Assembly (NCBI GenBank): GCA_009780515.1
Contig: WQZX01000033.1
Span: 1 to 37,416, forward strand
Direction: 5' to 3'
Origin: Nocardioidaceae bacterium
Lineage (GTDB): Bacteria > Actinomycetota > Actinomycetes > Propionibacteriales > Nocardioidaceae
DNA length: 37,416 bases
Every line of letters begins with the position of its first letter. Position 1 is the first letter of the stretch. The translations under genes and the position numbers were made by a program. Below are positions 1 to 7,651 of this stretch, one piece after another. Under the pieces are notes generated by a model that saw nothing but the letters and a program-made list of their open reading frames with translations, did not search any database and was not told the origin of the DNA.

Positions 1-2
1 CC

Positions 3-1115
3 GGCCAGTCCTACTTCGGCAACGACCAGTTCGCCGAGTTCGCGCCCGGCATGAAGAGCATCGACGACGCGCTCGAGCTGCGCGGCCGGATCTTCGGCGC
101 GTTCGAGCTCGCCGAGCTCGGCGCCTCACGCGGTGAGAACGTCGACCACCTGCTGACCTTCGTGGTCGTCGGCGCCGGTCCGACCGGCGTGGAGATGGCC
201 GGCCAGATCGCCGAGCTGGCGCACCGCACACTGACCCGCGACTTCCGCGCGATCAGCACCAAGCAGGCGCGGGTGATCCTGGTCGACGCCGCTCCGCAGG
301 TCCTCCCGCCGTTCGGGGCGAAGCTCGGCGCCTGGACCAAGCAGAAGCTCGAGAGCCTCGGCGTCGAGGTGATGCTCGGTGCGATGGTCACCGACGTCGA
401 CGAGCGTGGCCTGGTGCTGAAGTACAAGGACGGCACCGAGCACCGGATCGCCTCGGTCACCAAGGTGTGGGCCGCCGGCGTACAGGCGAACCCGCTGACC
501 AAGACCCTGTCGGACCAGACCGGAGCTCCGCTGGACCGCGCCGGCCGCATCGCGGTCAACCCCGACCTCACCCTGCCCGGCCACCCCGAGGTCTTCGTGG
601 TCGGCGACATGATCAACCTCGACCACCTCCCCGGCGTCGCGCAGGTCGCCATCCAGGGCGCGAAGTACGCCGCCAAGGAGATCGAGGGGCGTCTCAAGGG
701 CAAGCCCGCGCAGGGCCCGTTCAAGTACTTCGACAAGGGCTCGATGGCGATCATCAGCCGCTTCCGGGCGGTCGCGATGGTCGGCAAGATGCGCGTCACC
801 GGCCTGCTCGCCTGGCTGATGTGGCTGGTCGTGCACCTCTTCTACATCACCGGCTTCAAGAACCGCGTCACCGCGGTCCTGCACTGGTTCGTGTCCTTCC
901 TCGGCCGGGACCGGTCCGAGCGGACCACTACCGAGCAGCAGATCTTCGCTCGCATCGCGTTGCAGCGGCTGGGCCGCGGCGCCACCGACCTCGTCTCCGA
1001 GCCCGGTGTGTACGACGCCGATGCCGAGCGCCGCCGTCGCGAGGAGCTCGAGGCCCAGGCGGCCGAGGAGGTCCACCTCACCGACGACAACCTGCGCGGC
1101 GTGAAGGTGCCGTAA
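3..1115 (+). CDS. ndh: Type II NADH dehydrogenase (5' partial)
   Basis: C-terminal part of a single-subunit, non-proton-pumping NADH:quinone oxidoreductase that passes electrons from NADH to menaquinone at the inner face of the membrane. The reading frame is open to the left window edge, so roughly the first 100 residues (FAD-binding Rossmann motif) are missing. Visible are the NADH-binding glycine motif VVVGAGPTGVEMAG, the FAD-contact segment VFVVGDMINL, the quinone-side AIQGAKYAAKEI segment, and a hydrophobic C-terminal anchor LLAWLMWLVVHLFYI typical of NDH-2. The charged tail after it is usual in actinobacterial members. The gene ends 13 bases before a perfect 67-base palindrome. Family assignment is firm; the start lies outside the window. 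Confidence 0.93.
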   Translation, partial: GQSYFGNDQFAEFAPGMKSIDDALELRGRIFGAFELAELGASRGENVDHLLTFVVVGAGPTGVEMAGQIAELAHRTLTRDFRAISTKQARVILVDAAPQVLPPFGAKLGAWTKQKLESLGVEVMLGAMVTDVDERGLVLKYKDGTEHRIASVTKVWAAGVQANPLTKTLSDQTGAPLDRAGRIAVNPDLTLPGHPEVFVVGDMINLDHLPGVAQVAIQGAKYAAKEIEGRLKGKPAQGPFKYFDKGSMAIISRFRAVAMVGKMRVTGLLAWLMWLVVHLFYITGFKNRVTAVLHWFVSFLGRDRSERTTTEQQIFARIALQRLGRGATDLVSEPGVYDADAERRRREELEAQAAEEVHLTDDNLRGVKVP

Positions 1116-1128
1116 GGGGTTGACATAA

Positions 1129-1195
1129 GGGGTAGTCCCTGACGAAAAGCACCACTTTCCACCGGAAAGTGGTGCTTTTCGTCAGGGACTACCCC
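1129..1195. repeat. Long palindrome, copy 1 (probable bidirectional terminator)
   Basis: Perfect inverted repeat: two 32-base arms around a 3-base loop. It lies between the convergent ndh and thioesterase stop codons (13 and 10 bases away). The core AGTCCCTGACGAAAAGC recurs at 13680-13752 and 14897-14957, always just after a stop codon. The position suggests bidirectional termination; the conserved sequence beyond what a hairpin needs suggests a dispersed repeat family. Confidence 0.9.
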
Positions 1196-1205
1196 GCCCC
1201 GGCGC

Positions 1206-1871
1206 CTACTCGAAGAACTCCGGCGGCTGCTCGTCCCGCGCGACCAGCAGCTGGCGGGCCCAGCGGGGGAGGACGAAGATGCCCTCGGCCTCGGCGGTGA
1301 CGCCGTCCGGACCGATGAGGTGGCCCTTCGCCCAGGTCTTGATCCCCTCGGAGCGGTCGATCCAGGCCTCGGCCCGCAGGTCGCCCAGCGGCGTGCCCTG
1401 CCGGTAGACGATGGTGAGGGTGCCGGTCATGCCGGGCCGGCCGCCGGCGCCGGCCGCCTGGCCGAGCATCTGGTCCAGCACCATCGAGATCATGCCGCCG
1501 TGGACCAGCCCCGGCGGTCCCTCGTACGCCGCCCCGAGGTGGAAGTCCGACACCGCACGCCCGTCGGCGTCGATCGTGATCGTGAGCGGCGGGGCGATCG
1601 CGTTGCGCAGCCCCATCACCGCGTTGCCCCAGGCCCGCCCCTTGCCCTCGGGGGTGTAGCGCACGCCGAAGCCGCCGTCGATCTGCTCCTTGCGCAGCCG
1701 CGCGGTGACGGCCTCGATCTCCGCCTGGGCGGTGCGGACGTCGTCGCCGTCGACCAGCGTGCGAAGACCGGCGTCGACGAGGTCGCGGATCGCCTGGGTG
1801 AACGGTCCGTACAGGTCGGCCTGCCGGGAGATCTCCTCGGGTGTGGCGTCCTCGGGCAGGAAGCGGCTCAT
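1206..1871 (-). CDS. PaaI-type hotdog-fold thioesterase
   Basis: A 221-residue protein with a helical N-terminal extension of about 100 residues followed by a hotdog thioesterase domain. The segment GLVHGGMISMVLDQMLGQAA matches the PaaI/4HBT motif HGG-x-(I/V)-x(4)-D, in which Asp in the hotdog helix acts on an acyl-CoA thioester. The following strands (TGTLTIVYRQGTPLGDL and KGHLIGPDGVTAEAEGIFV) fit the double-hotdog sheet. The substrate cannot be read from sequence; fatty or aromatic acyl-CoA is likely by family. The start chosen is ATG at 1871; no convincing ribosome site precedes it. It converges on ndh across the palindrome. Confidence 0.82.
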   Translation of the reverse strand: MSRFLPEDATPEEISRQADLYGPFTQAIRDLVDAGLRTLVDGDDVRTAQAEIEAVTARLRKEQIDGGFGVRYTPEGKGRAWGNAVMGLRNAIAPPLTITIDADGRAVSDFHLGAAYEGPPGLVHGGMISMVLDQMLGQAAGAGGRPGMTGTLTIVYRQGTPLGDLRAEAWIDRSEGIKTWAKGHLIGPDGVTAEAEGIFVLPRWARQLLVARDEQPPEFFE

Positions 1872-1893
1872 GTCCGAAGACTAGAACAGGTTC

Positions 1894-2760
1894 TCAGCCG
1901 TGGCCGCCGCCGGCCCGCGGGCGCAGGTCGGGGCGGAGCCTGAGCAGCACGCGCATGAAGGGCTCGGGGTCGACGTCGGTCGCGGTCAGCGTCAGGAGCG
2001 GCGCGTCGACCTGCTCGATCAGGACCTGCCAGCCGCGCCGCTCGGGCCGGCCGACGACCGCGACCGGGGTGTAGGGGTTCGCGAGGTCGACGATCCAGCG
2101 CCGCCCGCCCCGGGCGACCTCCAGCTGGCCGCGGCGGATCGTCAGCCGCGCGGGGTACGTCGTCGCCCGCACCGCCCAGACGACCAGGAGCAGCAGGCCG
2201 AGGACGGCCGCCACTCCGATGGTGCCGGCGGTCGGCTGGCGGACCGCCCAGGTGATGGCGGCGGCGGTCGCCGCCAGCACCGCCAGCAGCACGGCGCTCA
2301 GCACCCTCCGCGTGCGCATGCGGGGCTGGAACTCGATGTTCGCCGGCGGCAGGTCGTCCGCCTCCTGCTCGACCCAGCGCACGGTCGCCGGCGCGGGATC
2401 GGACCGGGCCGCCGTCGTACGACGCGCGGGCTCGAACGGCCGGGGAGCGGGTGCCGGAGCGGGTGCGGCCTCGGGCTCGAGGTCGGGCAGCGGCTCGAGG
2501 GATAGCGGGGCCGCGGCAGGCTCGTCGACCACGACGGGCCCGAGCATGTCCACTACCGACCGGCCCGCGTCGTGGGCGTCGGGGAGGCGCGGTGTCGGCT
2601 CGGCCCGCACCGGGGTCGCCGCAGGCCCGCCCGTCCGCTCGGCGACGCGCTGCGGCACCGGCGGGAGCGGTACGTCGCGGTCGGCGGCGTACGTCGCGCG
2701 CTTGTCCAGCCAGGCACGGATGGCGCTCGTGTCCGGACCGAACTCGTCATCGCTGGCCAT
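1894..2760 (-). CDS. Membrane protein with family C-terminal domain (paralogue A)
   Basis: A 288-residue protein of unknown function. Residues 1-150 are low-complexity and Pro/Ala/Glu-rich, with a short IRAWLDKRA motif near residue 14. Two membrane helices follow (about 153-173 and 179-198), then a C-terminal domain of about 80 residues predicted to be rich in beta strands. That domain aligns by eye with the ends of the genes at 34545-35177 and 35159-37416: shared pattern (V/F)DL..P.T, then VG.P...GW.(V/I), then VDP..F...L...RPDL. ATG at 2760 is preceded on the minus strand by GGAGGAAGGGAG, which decides the start over an upstream in-frame codon. Reading it as a membrane-anchored adaptor with a cytoplasmic PH-like domain is inference only. 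Confidence 0.75.
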   Translation of the reverse strand: MASDDEFGPDTSAIRAWLDKRATYAADRDVPLPPVPQRVAERTGGPAATPVRAEPTPRLPDAHDAGRSVVDMLGPVVVDEPAAAPLSLEPLPDLEPEAAPAPAPAPRPFEPARRTTAARSDPAPATVRWVEQEADDLPPANIEFQPRMRTRRVLSAVLLAVLAATAAAITWAVRQPTAGTIGVAAVLGLLLLVVWAVRATTYPARLTIRRGQLEVARGGRRWIVDLANPYTPVAVVGRPERRGWQVLIEQVDAPLLTLTATDVDPEPFMRVLLRLRPDLRPRAGGGHG

Positions 2761-2842
2761 GACGAGGCTCCCTTCCTCCCGGATCGAGGGTACTCGCGGG
2801 CGCCGGTGCGGTCCGGCGAAGCGGAGAAGTCGCGACCATTGA

Positions 2843-2886
2843 CTTTCCCGACTGGAAAGAGGAGGCTTCTGTTTCCGAGATGGAAA
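2843..2886 (+). promoter_or_regulatory. Twin palindromic operator TTTCC-N5-GGAAA
   Basis: Two copies of the same inverted repeat, TTTCC-N5-GGAAA, at 2844-2858 and 2872-2886, 28 bases apart centre to centre. They lie between the divergent genes at 1894-2760 and 2903-3361. A TTGACT hexamer at 2839-2844 abuts the first copy and could be a -35 box. The likely ligand is the winged-helix regulator encoded at 3358-3672, the second gene of the downstream operon, giving autoregulation. This is inferred from position and symmetry. Confidence 0.55.
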
Positions 2887-2902
2887 GTGGAGGTGGGTCA
2901 CG

Positions 2903-3361
2903 ATGGTGACTCCGGACGAGGCGGACGCGGCGCTGGCCGCCGTCGAGCGCGCACGCGCCGACGTCGCGGCCGAGGTCGGCCTTCCGCGCGGCTACTGGTG
3001 GGGGATGGGCGTCGCCTGGGCGCTGTTCGGCCTGCTCGCCGAGGTCGGCGACCCCTGGGTCACCACCGCGGTGACGCTGGTCTTCGGCGCTGCCCACTCC
3101 GTCGTGGCGTCCCGGCTGCTCGACGGACGCAGTCGCACGCGGCGGGTGCGGGTGAGCGCGGCGGCGGCCGGCCGGCGTACGGCGCCGGTGGTGGTCGCGG
3201 TCCTGCTGGCGCTGGTGGCCCTGACAGTGGCCGCGGCGCTCGCGCTGGATGCCGACGGCGCCGGCCGCCCGGCGCTCGCCGCCGGTGTGGCCGTCGGCGT
3301 GCTCATCGGCGGCGGAGGACCCGAGATCCTTCGCGGTGCGCGACGGTTGCTCCACGCATGA
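2903..3361 (+). CDS. Small multi-pass membrane protein
   Basis: A 152-residue protein of unknown function with a charged N-terminal helix (about 1-27) and four hydrophobic segments: GMGVAWALFGLLAEV, WVTTAVTLVFGAAHSVVA, APVVVAVLLALVALTVAAAL and ALAAGVAVGVLIGGG. ATG at 2903 has GGAGGTGGG about 7 bases upstream; a GTG two codons later would also work. Its stop overlaps the start of the winged-helix regulator (ATGA), so the two are translationally coupled. Pairs of this type, a small membrane protein plus a winged-helix repressor, are common in actinobacteria; the role of the membrane partner here is not known to me. Confidence 0.72.
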   Translation: MVTPDEADAALAAVERARADVAAEVGLPRGYWWGMGVAWALFGLLAEVGDPWVTTAVTLVFGAAHSVVASRLLDGRSRTRRVRVSAAAAGRRTAPVVVAVLLALVALTVAAALALDADGAGRPALAAGVAVGVLIGGGGPEILRGARRLLHA

Positions 3362-3672
3362 GCGGCGGGTTCGACGAGCTGATCCACCCGAGCACCCGGC
3401 TCACGCTGGTGGCGACGCTCGCCGCGACCGACTGGGCGGAGTTCGCGTTCCTGCGGGAGCGGCTCGGGATGTCGGACTCGGCGCTGTCCAAGCAGCTCGC
3501 CACGCTCGAGGGTGCCGGGTACCTCGCCACCGAGCGCCGCCTGGACGGCGGCCGGCATCGGCTGCGCGCCCGGCTCACCCCCGAGGGACGGCGGGCCTTC
3601 GACGGGCACGTCGCGGCCCTGCGGGCGATCGTGGCGGCCTCGTCGGCGGGGAAGGATGCTGCGGGACCGTAG
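3358..3672 (+). CDS. Winged-helix transcriptional regulator
   Basis: A 104-residue single-domain DNA-binding protein. The layout is a helix (THP-like start IHPSTRLTLVATLA), a helix-turn-helix (FLRERLGMSDSALSKQLATL, recognition helix at about residues 38-51) and a beta wing (YLATERRLDGGRHRLRARLT), ending in the helix PEGRRAFDGHVAALRAIV. This matches the small winged-helix family PF13601, related to MarR and ArsR. The start ATG overlaps the stop of the membrane protein gene by 4 bases. No metal-binding cysteines or ligand pocket are visible. It probably binds the twin TTTCC-N5-GGAAA palindromes upstream of its own operon. Confidence 0.85.
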   Translation: MSGGFDELIHPSTRLTLVATLAATDWAEFAFLRERLGMSDSALSKQLATLEGAGYLATERRLDGGRHRLRARLTPEGRRAFDGHVAALRAIVAASSAGKDAAGP

Positions 3673-3708
3673 GCTGGGAGCGTGAGCACGACGCGAGGAG
3701 GAGCCGTG

Positions 3709-4110
3709 GTGGAGCCCGCAGAGCCGGCCGGCGGCGTCCGCCAGACGCGGCAGCGGCGGGCGATCGGCGAGGCGCTGGAGCAGGCCGACGACTTCCAGAG
3801 CGCGCAGGACATCCACGACGCGCTGCGCCACACCGGCGACAAGGTGGGTCTCGCCACCGTCTACCGCACGCTCCAGTCGATGGCCGAGGCCGGAGAGGTG
3901 GACGTCCTGCACGGCGCGGCCGGCGAGACGACGTACCGCCGCTGCAGCCCGGACCACCACCACCACCTGGTCTGCCGCTCGTGCGGCCGCACCGTCGAGG
4001 TCGTCGCGCCGACGGTGGAGGCGTGGGCGCGCTCGGTGGCCGCCGACCACGACTTCGCCGAGGTCAGCCACACCGTCGAGCTGCGCGGCCTCTGCGCCGA
4101 CTGCCGCTGA
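3709..4110 (+). CDS. zur: Fur-family metal regulator (Zur/FurB-like)
   Basis: Fur-superfamily repressor of about 133 residues. It has an N-terminal winged helix with RQTRQRRAIGEALEQ and the recognition region VGLATVYRTLQSMAEAG. The hinge is followed by DHHHHLVCRSCGRTVEV and a dimerisation domain ending CADCR. The two CxxC pairs (CRSC, CADC) form the structural zinc site, and the His-rich DHHHH stretch is part of the sensing site. Zinc (Zur) is the likely ligand by similarity to actinobacterial FurB, but iron or nickel members cannot be excluded. GTG at 3709 is chosen because AGGAGG ends 7 bases upstream. A longer reading from GTG at 3682 is open but poorly spaced from a ribosome site. No target operator was identified in the window. 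Confidence 0.85.
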   Translation: MEPAEPAGGVRQTRQRRAIGEALEQADDFQSAQDIHDALRHTGDKVGLATVYRTLQSMAEAGEVDVLHGAAGETTYRRCSPDHHHHLVCRSCGRTVEVVAPTVEAWARSVAADHDFAEVSHTVELRGLCADCR

Positions 4111-4152
4111 CCGGGTCTTCCCAGGCGACGGCGCCTCGGTGAGGATGTCCGG

Positions 4153-4914
4153 GTGCGCATGCTGCTGGCCGTCCTCTCGGCGCTCGCCGTGGTCCTGGCG
4201 GGGCCCGCCGCCCACGCCGCCCCGCCCGCTGCCGGACCGGTCGAGCCGGCGCCGACCGTCGGCCCGCTGTTCTTCCCCAGCGTGGGCGGCCTGTCGACGC
4301 TGCTCCACCTGCCGCACTTCTGCTCGGCGAGCGTGCTCGACTCCTCGACCCGCGACCTGCTCGTGACGGCCGCGCACTGCGTCTACGGCACCGGCCTGAC
4401 GATGGAGTTCGCGCCCGGCTTCCACGACGGCATCGCGCCGTACGGCGTGTGGGAGGTGCGCCGCGCCTACGTGACCACCGCCTGGCGTGCCCACCAGGAC
4501 CCGGCCGACGACGTCGCCGTGCTCGAGGTGGCCCCGCGGGCCGGCAGGCGGCTCGAGGACGTCGTGGGCGCCGGCGAGCCGGTCGGTACGCCCGCTGCGA
4601 GCGCGCCGGTGACCGTGACCGGCTACCCGATGGGCGTCGACGGCAGCACGGTCGGCTGCACCACCGGCCTCTACCTCACCGGCGGCTACCCGAGCATCGA
4701 CTGCACCGGCTTCGCCGACGGCACCAGCGGCGGCCCCTGGATCCAGGCCGGCCGGCTGGTCGGGGTCGTCGGCGGCAAGGAGCAGGGCGGCTGTGCGGAC
4801 TCGGAGTACTCCGCTCCCATCGCCGGCCGGCTGCCCGGTCTGGTTGCGCGCGCCGAGGCCGGGCGACCCTCGGACCTCGTGCCGATCGGCTTCCTCGCCA
4901 ACGCCTGCCTCTGA
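4153..4914 (+). CDS. Secreted trypsin-like serine protease
   Basis: A 253-residue S1-family protease with a cleavable signal peptide (MRMLLAVLSALAVVLAGPAAHA). The catalytic triad is visible: His75 in TAAHC, Asp119 or Asp120 in DPADDVAVLEV, and Ser192 in GTSGGPW. Cysteines at about 57/76 and 169/184 can form the usual disulfides. It would act outside the cell on unknown proteins. The start is GTG at 4153, with ATG at 4159 as an alternative; both leave the signal peptide intact. It converges on the PhnX-like gene with only 14 bases between stops and has no evident operon partner. Confidence 0.9.
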   Translation: MRMLLAVLSALAVVLAGPAAHAAPPAAGPVEPAPTVGPLFFPSVGGLSTLLHLPHFCSASVLDSSTRDLLVTAAHCVYGTGLTMEFAPGFHDGIAPYGVWEVRRAYVTTAWRAHQDPADDVAVLEVAPRAGRRLEDVVGAGEPVGTPAASAPVTVTGYPMGVDGSTVGCTTGLYLTGGYPSIDCTGFADGTSGGPWIQAGRLVGVVGGKEQGGCADSEYSAPIAGRLPGLVARAEAGRPSDLVPIGFLANACL

Positions 4915-4928
4915 GCCGGGGGCGTCGC

Positions 4929-5603
4929 CTACAGCAGGGTCGGCAGCTCCGCGACGCTGTCGAGGATGTGCGTGTGCGGCTCGGCGAGCAGCTGCTCGCG
5001 CGTGAACGAGCCGGTGGTCACCCCGACCACGAAGCGTGCGCCGGCGTTCATCCCGGCACCGAGGTCGTTCGGGGTGTCGCCGGCGGTGAGCACCCGTCGT
5101 ACGTCGGTGACGCCGGTGGCCTCCATCGCGTGGAAGACGAGGTACGGCGCCGGACGGCTCGCCGCGACCGTGTCGCTGGTGACGAGGGCGTCGACGGTCC
5201 CGCCCACGGTCCAGCCCAGGCCGGTCAGGATCGAGCCGGCCACCTCGGCGGTGTAGCCGGTCTGCAACGCGATCCTCACCCCGGCGGCGCGGAGCTCGTC
5301 GAACATCTCGAGCACGCCGGGGATCGGCGTCGGGGGACTCTCCCGGTAGGCCGCCTCGACCCTGGCCATGAAGATCTGGAAGACGGCCGCCACCCGCGAG
5401 GGGGAGGCGTCCTCGCCGAGCTCGCCGAGGATGCCCCCGATCGCCTCCTCCTTGGAGGTGCCCTTCCACCGCTGCAGCACGTCGGCCGGGACCGGCGTGC
5501 CGATCGATTCGGCGACGGCGTCGGCGATCGCGGTGTAGACGAGGCCGCCCTCGTCCACGGTGGTGCCGGCCATGTCGAGCGCGACGAGGGAGTAGCTGGT
5601 CAT
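4929..5603 (-). CDS. PhnX-like HAD phosphonatase
   Basis: A 224-residue haloacid dehalogenase-superfamily enzyme close to phosphonoacetaldehyde hydrolase (PhnX-like family TIGR03351). The nucleophile motif is DMAGTT (Asp10), the DxAGT form diagnostic for phosphonatases. The cap has Lys47 and Lys51 in WKGTSKEEA, of which Lys51 aligns best with the Schiff-base lysine. Motif III is ASRPAPY with Arg in place of the usual Lys, and motif IV is AGDTPNDLGAGMNAG. The expected reaction is cleavage of the C-P bond of phosphonoacetaldehyde or a close analogue to an aldehyde and phosphate. The start overlaps the stop of the GntR gene (ATGA), so the two form a coupled pair. No PhnW transaminase is encoded nearby. 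Confidence 0.85.
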   Translation of the reverse strand: MTSYSLVALDMAGTTVDEGGLVYTAIADAVAESIGTPVPADVLQRWKGTSKEEAIGGILGELGEDASPSRVAAVFQIFMARVEAAYRESPPTPIPGVLEMFDELRAAGVRIALQTGYTAEVAGSILTGLGWTVGGTVDALVTSDTVAASRPAPYLVFHAMEATGVTDVRRVLTAGDTPNDLGAGMNAGARFVVGVTTGSFTREQLLAEPHTHILDSVAELPTLL

Positions 5604-6358
5604 GACGGCTCCTTGAGGATGCGCAGGTCGTGGGCCAGGCCGACCGAGGTGGGTCGGGAGTTGTCGAAGGTGAAGGTGACGCGGTCGGAGCGGTAGCGGT
5701 CGTCGCCGTACTCGATCGCGGTCCCGTCGCTCGCGCGGGCGACGCGGCGCTCCCGCAGGAGCGGCGCGCCGACCTCGACCCCGAGTGCGGCGGCGTCGGT
5801 CTCGTCCGCGGGGACGGCGTCCATCGTGTGGCGTGCCGTCTGCAGGTCGACCCCGGAGTCCAGGAGGTGGCCGTAGACCGACCCTGCGTCGATGTCGAAG
5901 TCGAAGAGGAGGCGCCCGACGTCCAGGATCCAGGTCGAGCGCTCGAGCATGACCGGCTCGTCGTCGAGCGAGCGGACCCGGAGATAGTCGACGCAGGTGG
6001 CGCCGGCGTCGATGCCGAGGGCGTTGGCGGCCGCCGCCGACGCCGCCCGTCGGGAGATCTCGAGGGTGTGCTGCCCGGGCCGCCGTCCGGCGCGCTCGGC
6101 CCAGGAGCTGAAGGACATGAGGTTCTCGAACGGCTGGCTCAGCGTGGTGTCGCGCACCACGGGCGGACGTCCCTGTCCGCCGCCGATCAGACCGGCGTGG
6201 CGCAGCGTCGCCAGTGCCGCCCGCACGGTCCCGCGCGACGTCCCGAACTCCTCGCGCAGCTGCGCCTCGGACGGCAGCGGCTCGCCCGGTCGGAAGTCGC
6301 CGCGCAGGATGCGTTCGCGGAGCTCCGCCGAGAGCCTGGCGTGCAACGGGGTGGCCAT
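5600..6358 (-). CDS. GntR/UTRA (HutC-type) regulator of phosphonate genes
   Basis: A 252-residue regulator. Residues 1-70 are a GntR winged helix (RILRGDFRPGEPLPSEAQL, then EFGTSRGTVRAALATLRHAG). Residues about 90-245 form a UTRA ligand-binding domain of the HutC/PhnF type (CVDYLRVRSLDDEPVMLERS; VPADETDAAALGVEVGAPLL; AIEYGDDRYRSDRVTF). It is divergent from the oxidoreductase-phnDCE operon and upstream of the PhnX-like gene. It most likely binds the two ACTTG(N)6ACAA sites in the shared promoter and senses a phosphonate or a breakdown product. The ligand is inferred from context. ATG at 6358 follows operator 1 by 14 bases. Confidence 0.88.
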   Translation of the reverse strand: MATPLHARLSAELRERILRGDFRPGEPLPSEAQLREEFGTSRGTVRAALATLRHAGLIGGGQGRPPVVRDTTLSQPFENLMSFSSWAERAGRRPGQHTLEISRRAASAAAANALGIDAGATCVDYLRVRSLDDEPVMLERSTWILDVGRLLFDFDIDAGSVYGHLLDSGVDLQTARHTMDAVPADETDAAALGVEVGAPLLRERRVARASDGTAIEYGDDRYRSDRVTFTFDNSRPTSVGLAHDLRILKEPS

Positions 6359-6372
6359 GGAACGAACCTACA

Positions 6373-6388
6373 ACTTGATCAGACAACT
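6373..6388. promoter_or_regulatory. GntR operator site 1 (ACTTGATCAGACAACT)
   Basis: A 16-base near-palindrome 15 bases upstream of the GntR start codon. It matches operator site 2 at 13 of 16 positions. Such half-sites, TTG and CAA flanking a short spacer, fit HutC/UTRA regulators. It is placed to give autorepression of the GntR-PhnX operon. Confidence 0.6.
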
Positions 6389-6449
6389 GTGCCCTGGACC
6401 CAGGTTAACGGTCCGGAAACGTTGAGGTGGCCGAGAGAACTGCGGGTAA

Positions 6450-6465
6450 ACTTGTACAGACAAGT
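6450..6465. promoter_or_regulatory. GntR operator site 2 (ACTTGTACAGACAAGT)
   Basis: A 16-base inverted repeat (ACTTGT and ACAAGT arms) before the oxidoreductase-phnDCE operon, the more symmetric of the pair. It overlaps a TAAACT -10-like hexamer (6447-6452) that has TTGAGG (6422-6427) 19 bases upstream. Binding here would block the plus-strand promoter. Confidence 0.65.
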
Positions 6466-6514
6466 AGGTCGAAGGTGTTGACCTCCATGATTGCGCGGCG
6501 GAACCGTACGGGTC

Positions 6515-7624
6515 GTGCTTCCTTCCACCGATCTCGTCGTCGTAGGTGCCGGCATCGTCGGCCTGGCCCATGCTGCCGAGGCGACCGCCCGAGGTCTGCG
6601 GGTCACCGTCGTCGACCGTGACGACCGCGCCGCGGGCGCGTCCGTGCGGAACTTCGGGCACGTCTGCACCACCGCGCAGTCGGGTCGCGCCCTCGAGTAC
6701 GCCCGGGTGGCGCGCGAGCGCTGGGTCGAGCTCGGCGCCAAGGCCGGTTTCGAGGTCAAGCAGTGCGGCACGGTCGTCGTCGCTCGCACGGCGTCCGAGC
6801 ACGCGGCCCTGGCGGAGTTCTCCGCCGCGCGCCCGGCCGGTGAGGTCGTCCTGCTCGATGCCGAGGGCGTGCGCGAGCGGTTCGCGCCGGCCGGCGCGGA
6901 CGTGGTCGGCGGTGCGTTCCTGCCCGGGGACCTCCGCGTCGCGCCGGTCGAGGCCGTGCCCGCGCTGGCCGCCTGGCTGGAGGCCGAGGGCGTGACCTTC
7001 CGGTGGGGCACCCACGTCGGCGCGATCTCGCCCGGCACGGTGCACACGTCCCGTGGCGACCTGTCGGCCCCGTACGTCGTGCACGCGGTCAACTACGACG
7101 TCGACAGGCTCTTCCCCGACATCGCCGACGCCGCAGGCGTACGACGCTGCCGGCTCCAGATGTTCGAGGTCGAGGCGCCGGACGGCGTACGGATCGAGCC
7201 CGGCGTGCTCACCGGCACCGGCATCCTGCGCTACGGCGGGATGGCCGAGCAGCCCTCGGCGGCCGCCGTGCAGGCGGAGCTGGAGAAGGACCGCCCCGAG
7301 CTCCTCGACATCGGCCTCAACCTGATGCTGACGCAGCGTCCCGACGGCGTGATCGTCCTGGGCGACACCCACCACTACGACCGCACGCTCCCGCCCTTCG
7401 ACGACGAGCACGTCGCCGAGCTGGTGCTGCGGGAGGGCGCCCGGCTGCTCGGGTCGCCGCTCACGGTCCGGCGGAGGTGGAGGGGCGTCTACGCCCACTC
7501 CCCGACGACGGACTACCTCACGGCCGCGCCGTACCCGGGTGTCCGGGTCGTCTCGGTCACCTCCGGAATCGGCATGACCACGGCCCTCGGCCTCGCGCCC
7601 GCGGTCCTCGACGACCTTCTCTGA
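6515..7624 (+). CDS. FAD-dependent oxidoreductase, phosphonate-linked (TIGR03364-like)
   Basis: A DAO-superfamily flavoenzyme of about 369 residues. The FAD-binding motif VVVGAGIVGLAHAAEA is at the very N-terminus, followed by DRDDRAAGASVRNFGHV, and a C-terminal FAD contact SVTSGIGMTTALGLAP. It resembles the FAD oxidoreductases habitually encoded beside PhnX-like hydrolases (family TIGR03364). These are thought to convert 2-aminoethylphosphonate or N-methylated relatives to phosphonoacetaldehyde. Here that would supply the PhnX-like enzyme without a PhnW transaminase. The start is uncertain: GTG 6515 puts the Rossmann motif at the expected distance, while TTG 6491 adds eight residues; neither has a strong ribosome site. 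It is the first gene of the operon with phnDCE, which begins 27 bases after the stop. Exact substrate is inferred. Confidence 0.83.
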   Translation: MLPSTDLVVVGAGIVGLAHAAEATARGLRVTVVDRDDRAAGASVRNFGHVCTTAQSGRALEYARVARERWVELGAKAGFEVKQCGTVVVARTASEHAALAEFSAARPAGEVVLLDAEGVRERFAPAGADVVGGAFLPGDLRVAPVEAVPALAAWLEAEGVTFRWGTHVGAISPGTVHTSRGDLSAPYVVHAVNYDVDRLFPDIADAAGVRRCRLQMFEVEAPDGVRIEPGVLTGTGILRYGGMAEQPSAAAVQAELEKDRPELLDIGLNLMLTQRPDGVIVLGDTHHYDRTLPPFDDEHVAELVLREGARLLGSPLTVRRRWRGVYAHSPTTDYLTAAPYPGVRVVSVTSGIGMTTALGLAPAVLDDLL

Positions 7625-7651
7625 ACACCCACCCGCACCTCAGGAGAACCG

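Noticed and set aside
1129..1195. CRISPR-like repeat
   Set aside because: The repeated units are single dispersed palindromes kilobases apart, with no regular spacers and no cas genes.
2992..5469. Long minus-strand open frame across the winged-helix, Fur-like and protease genes
   Set aside because: It is antisense to three genes with clear motifs and has no recognisable domain.
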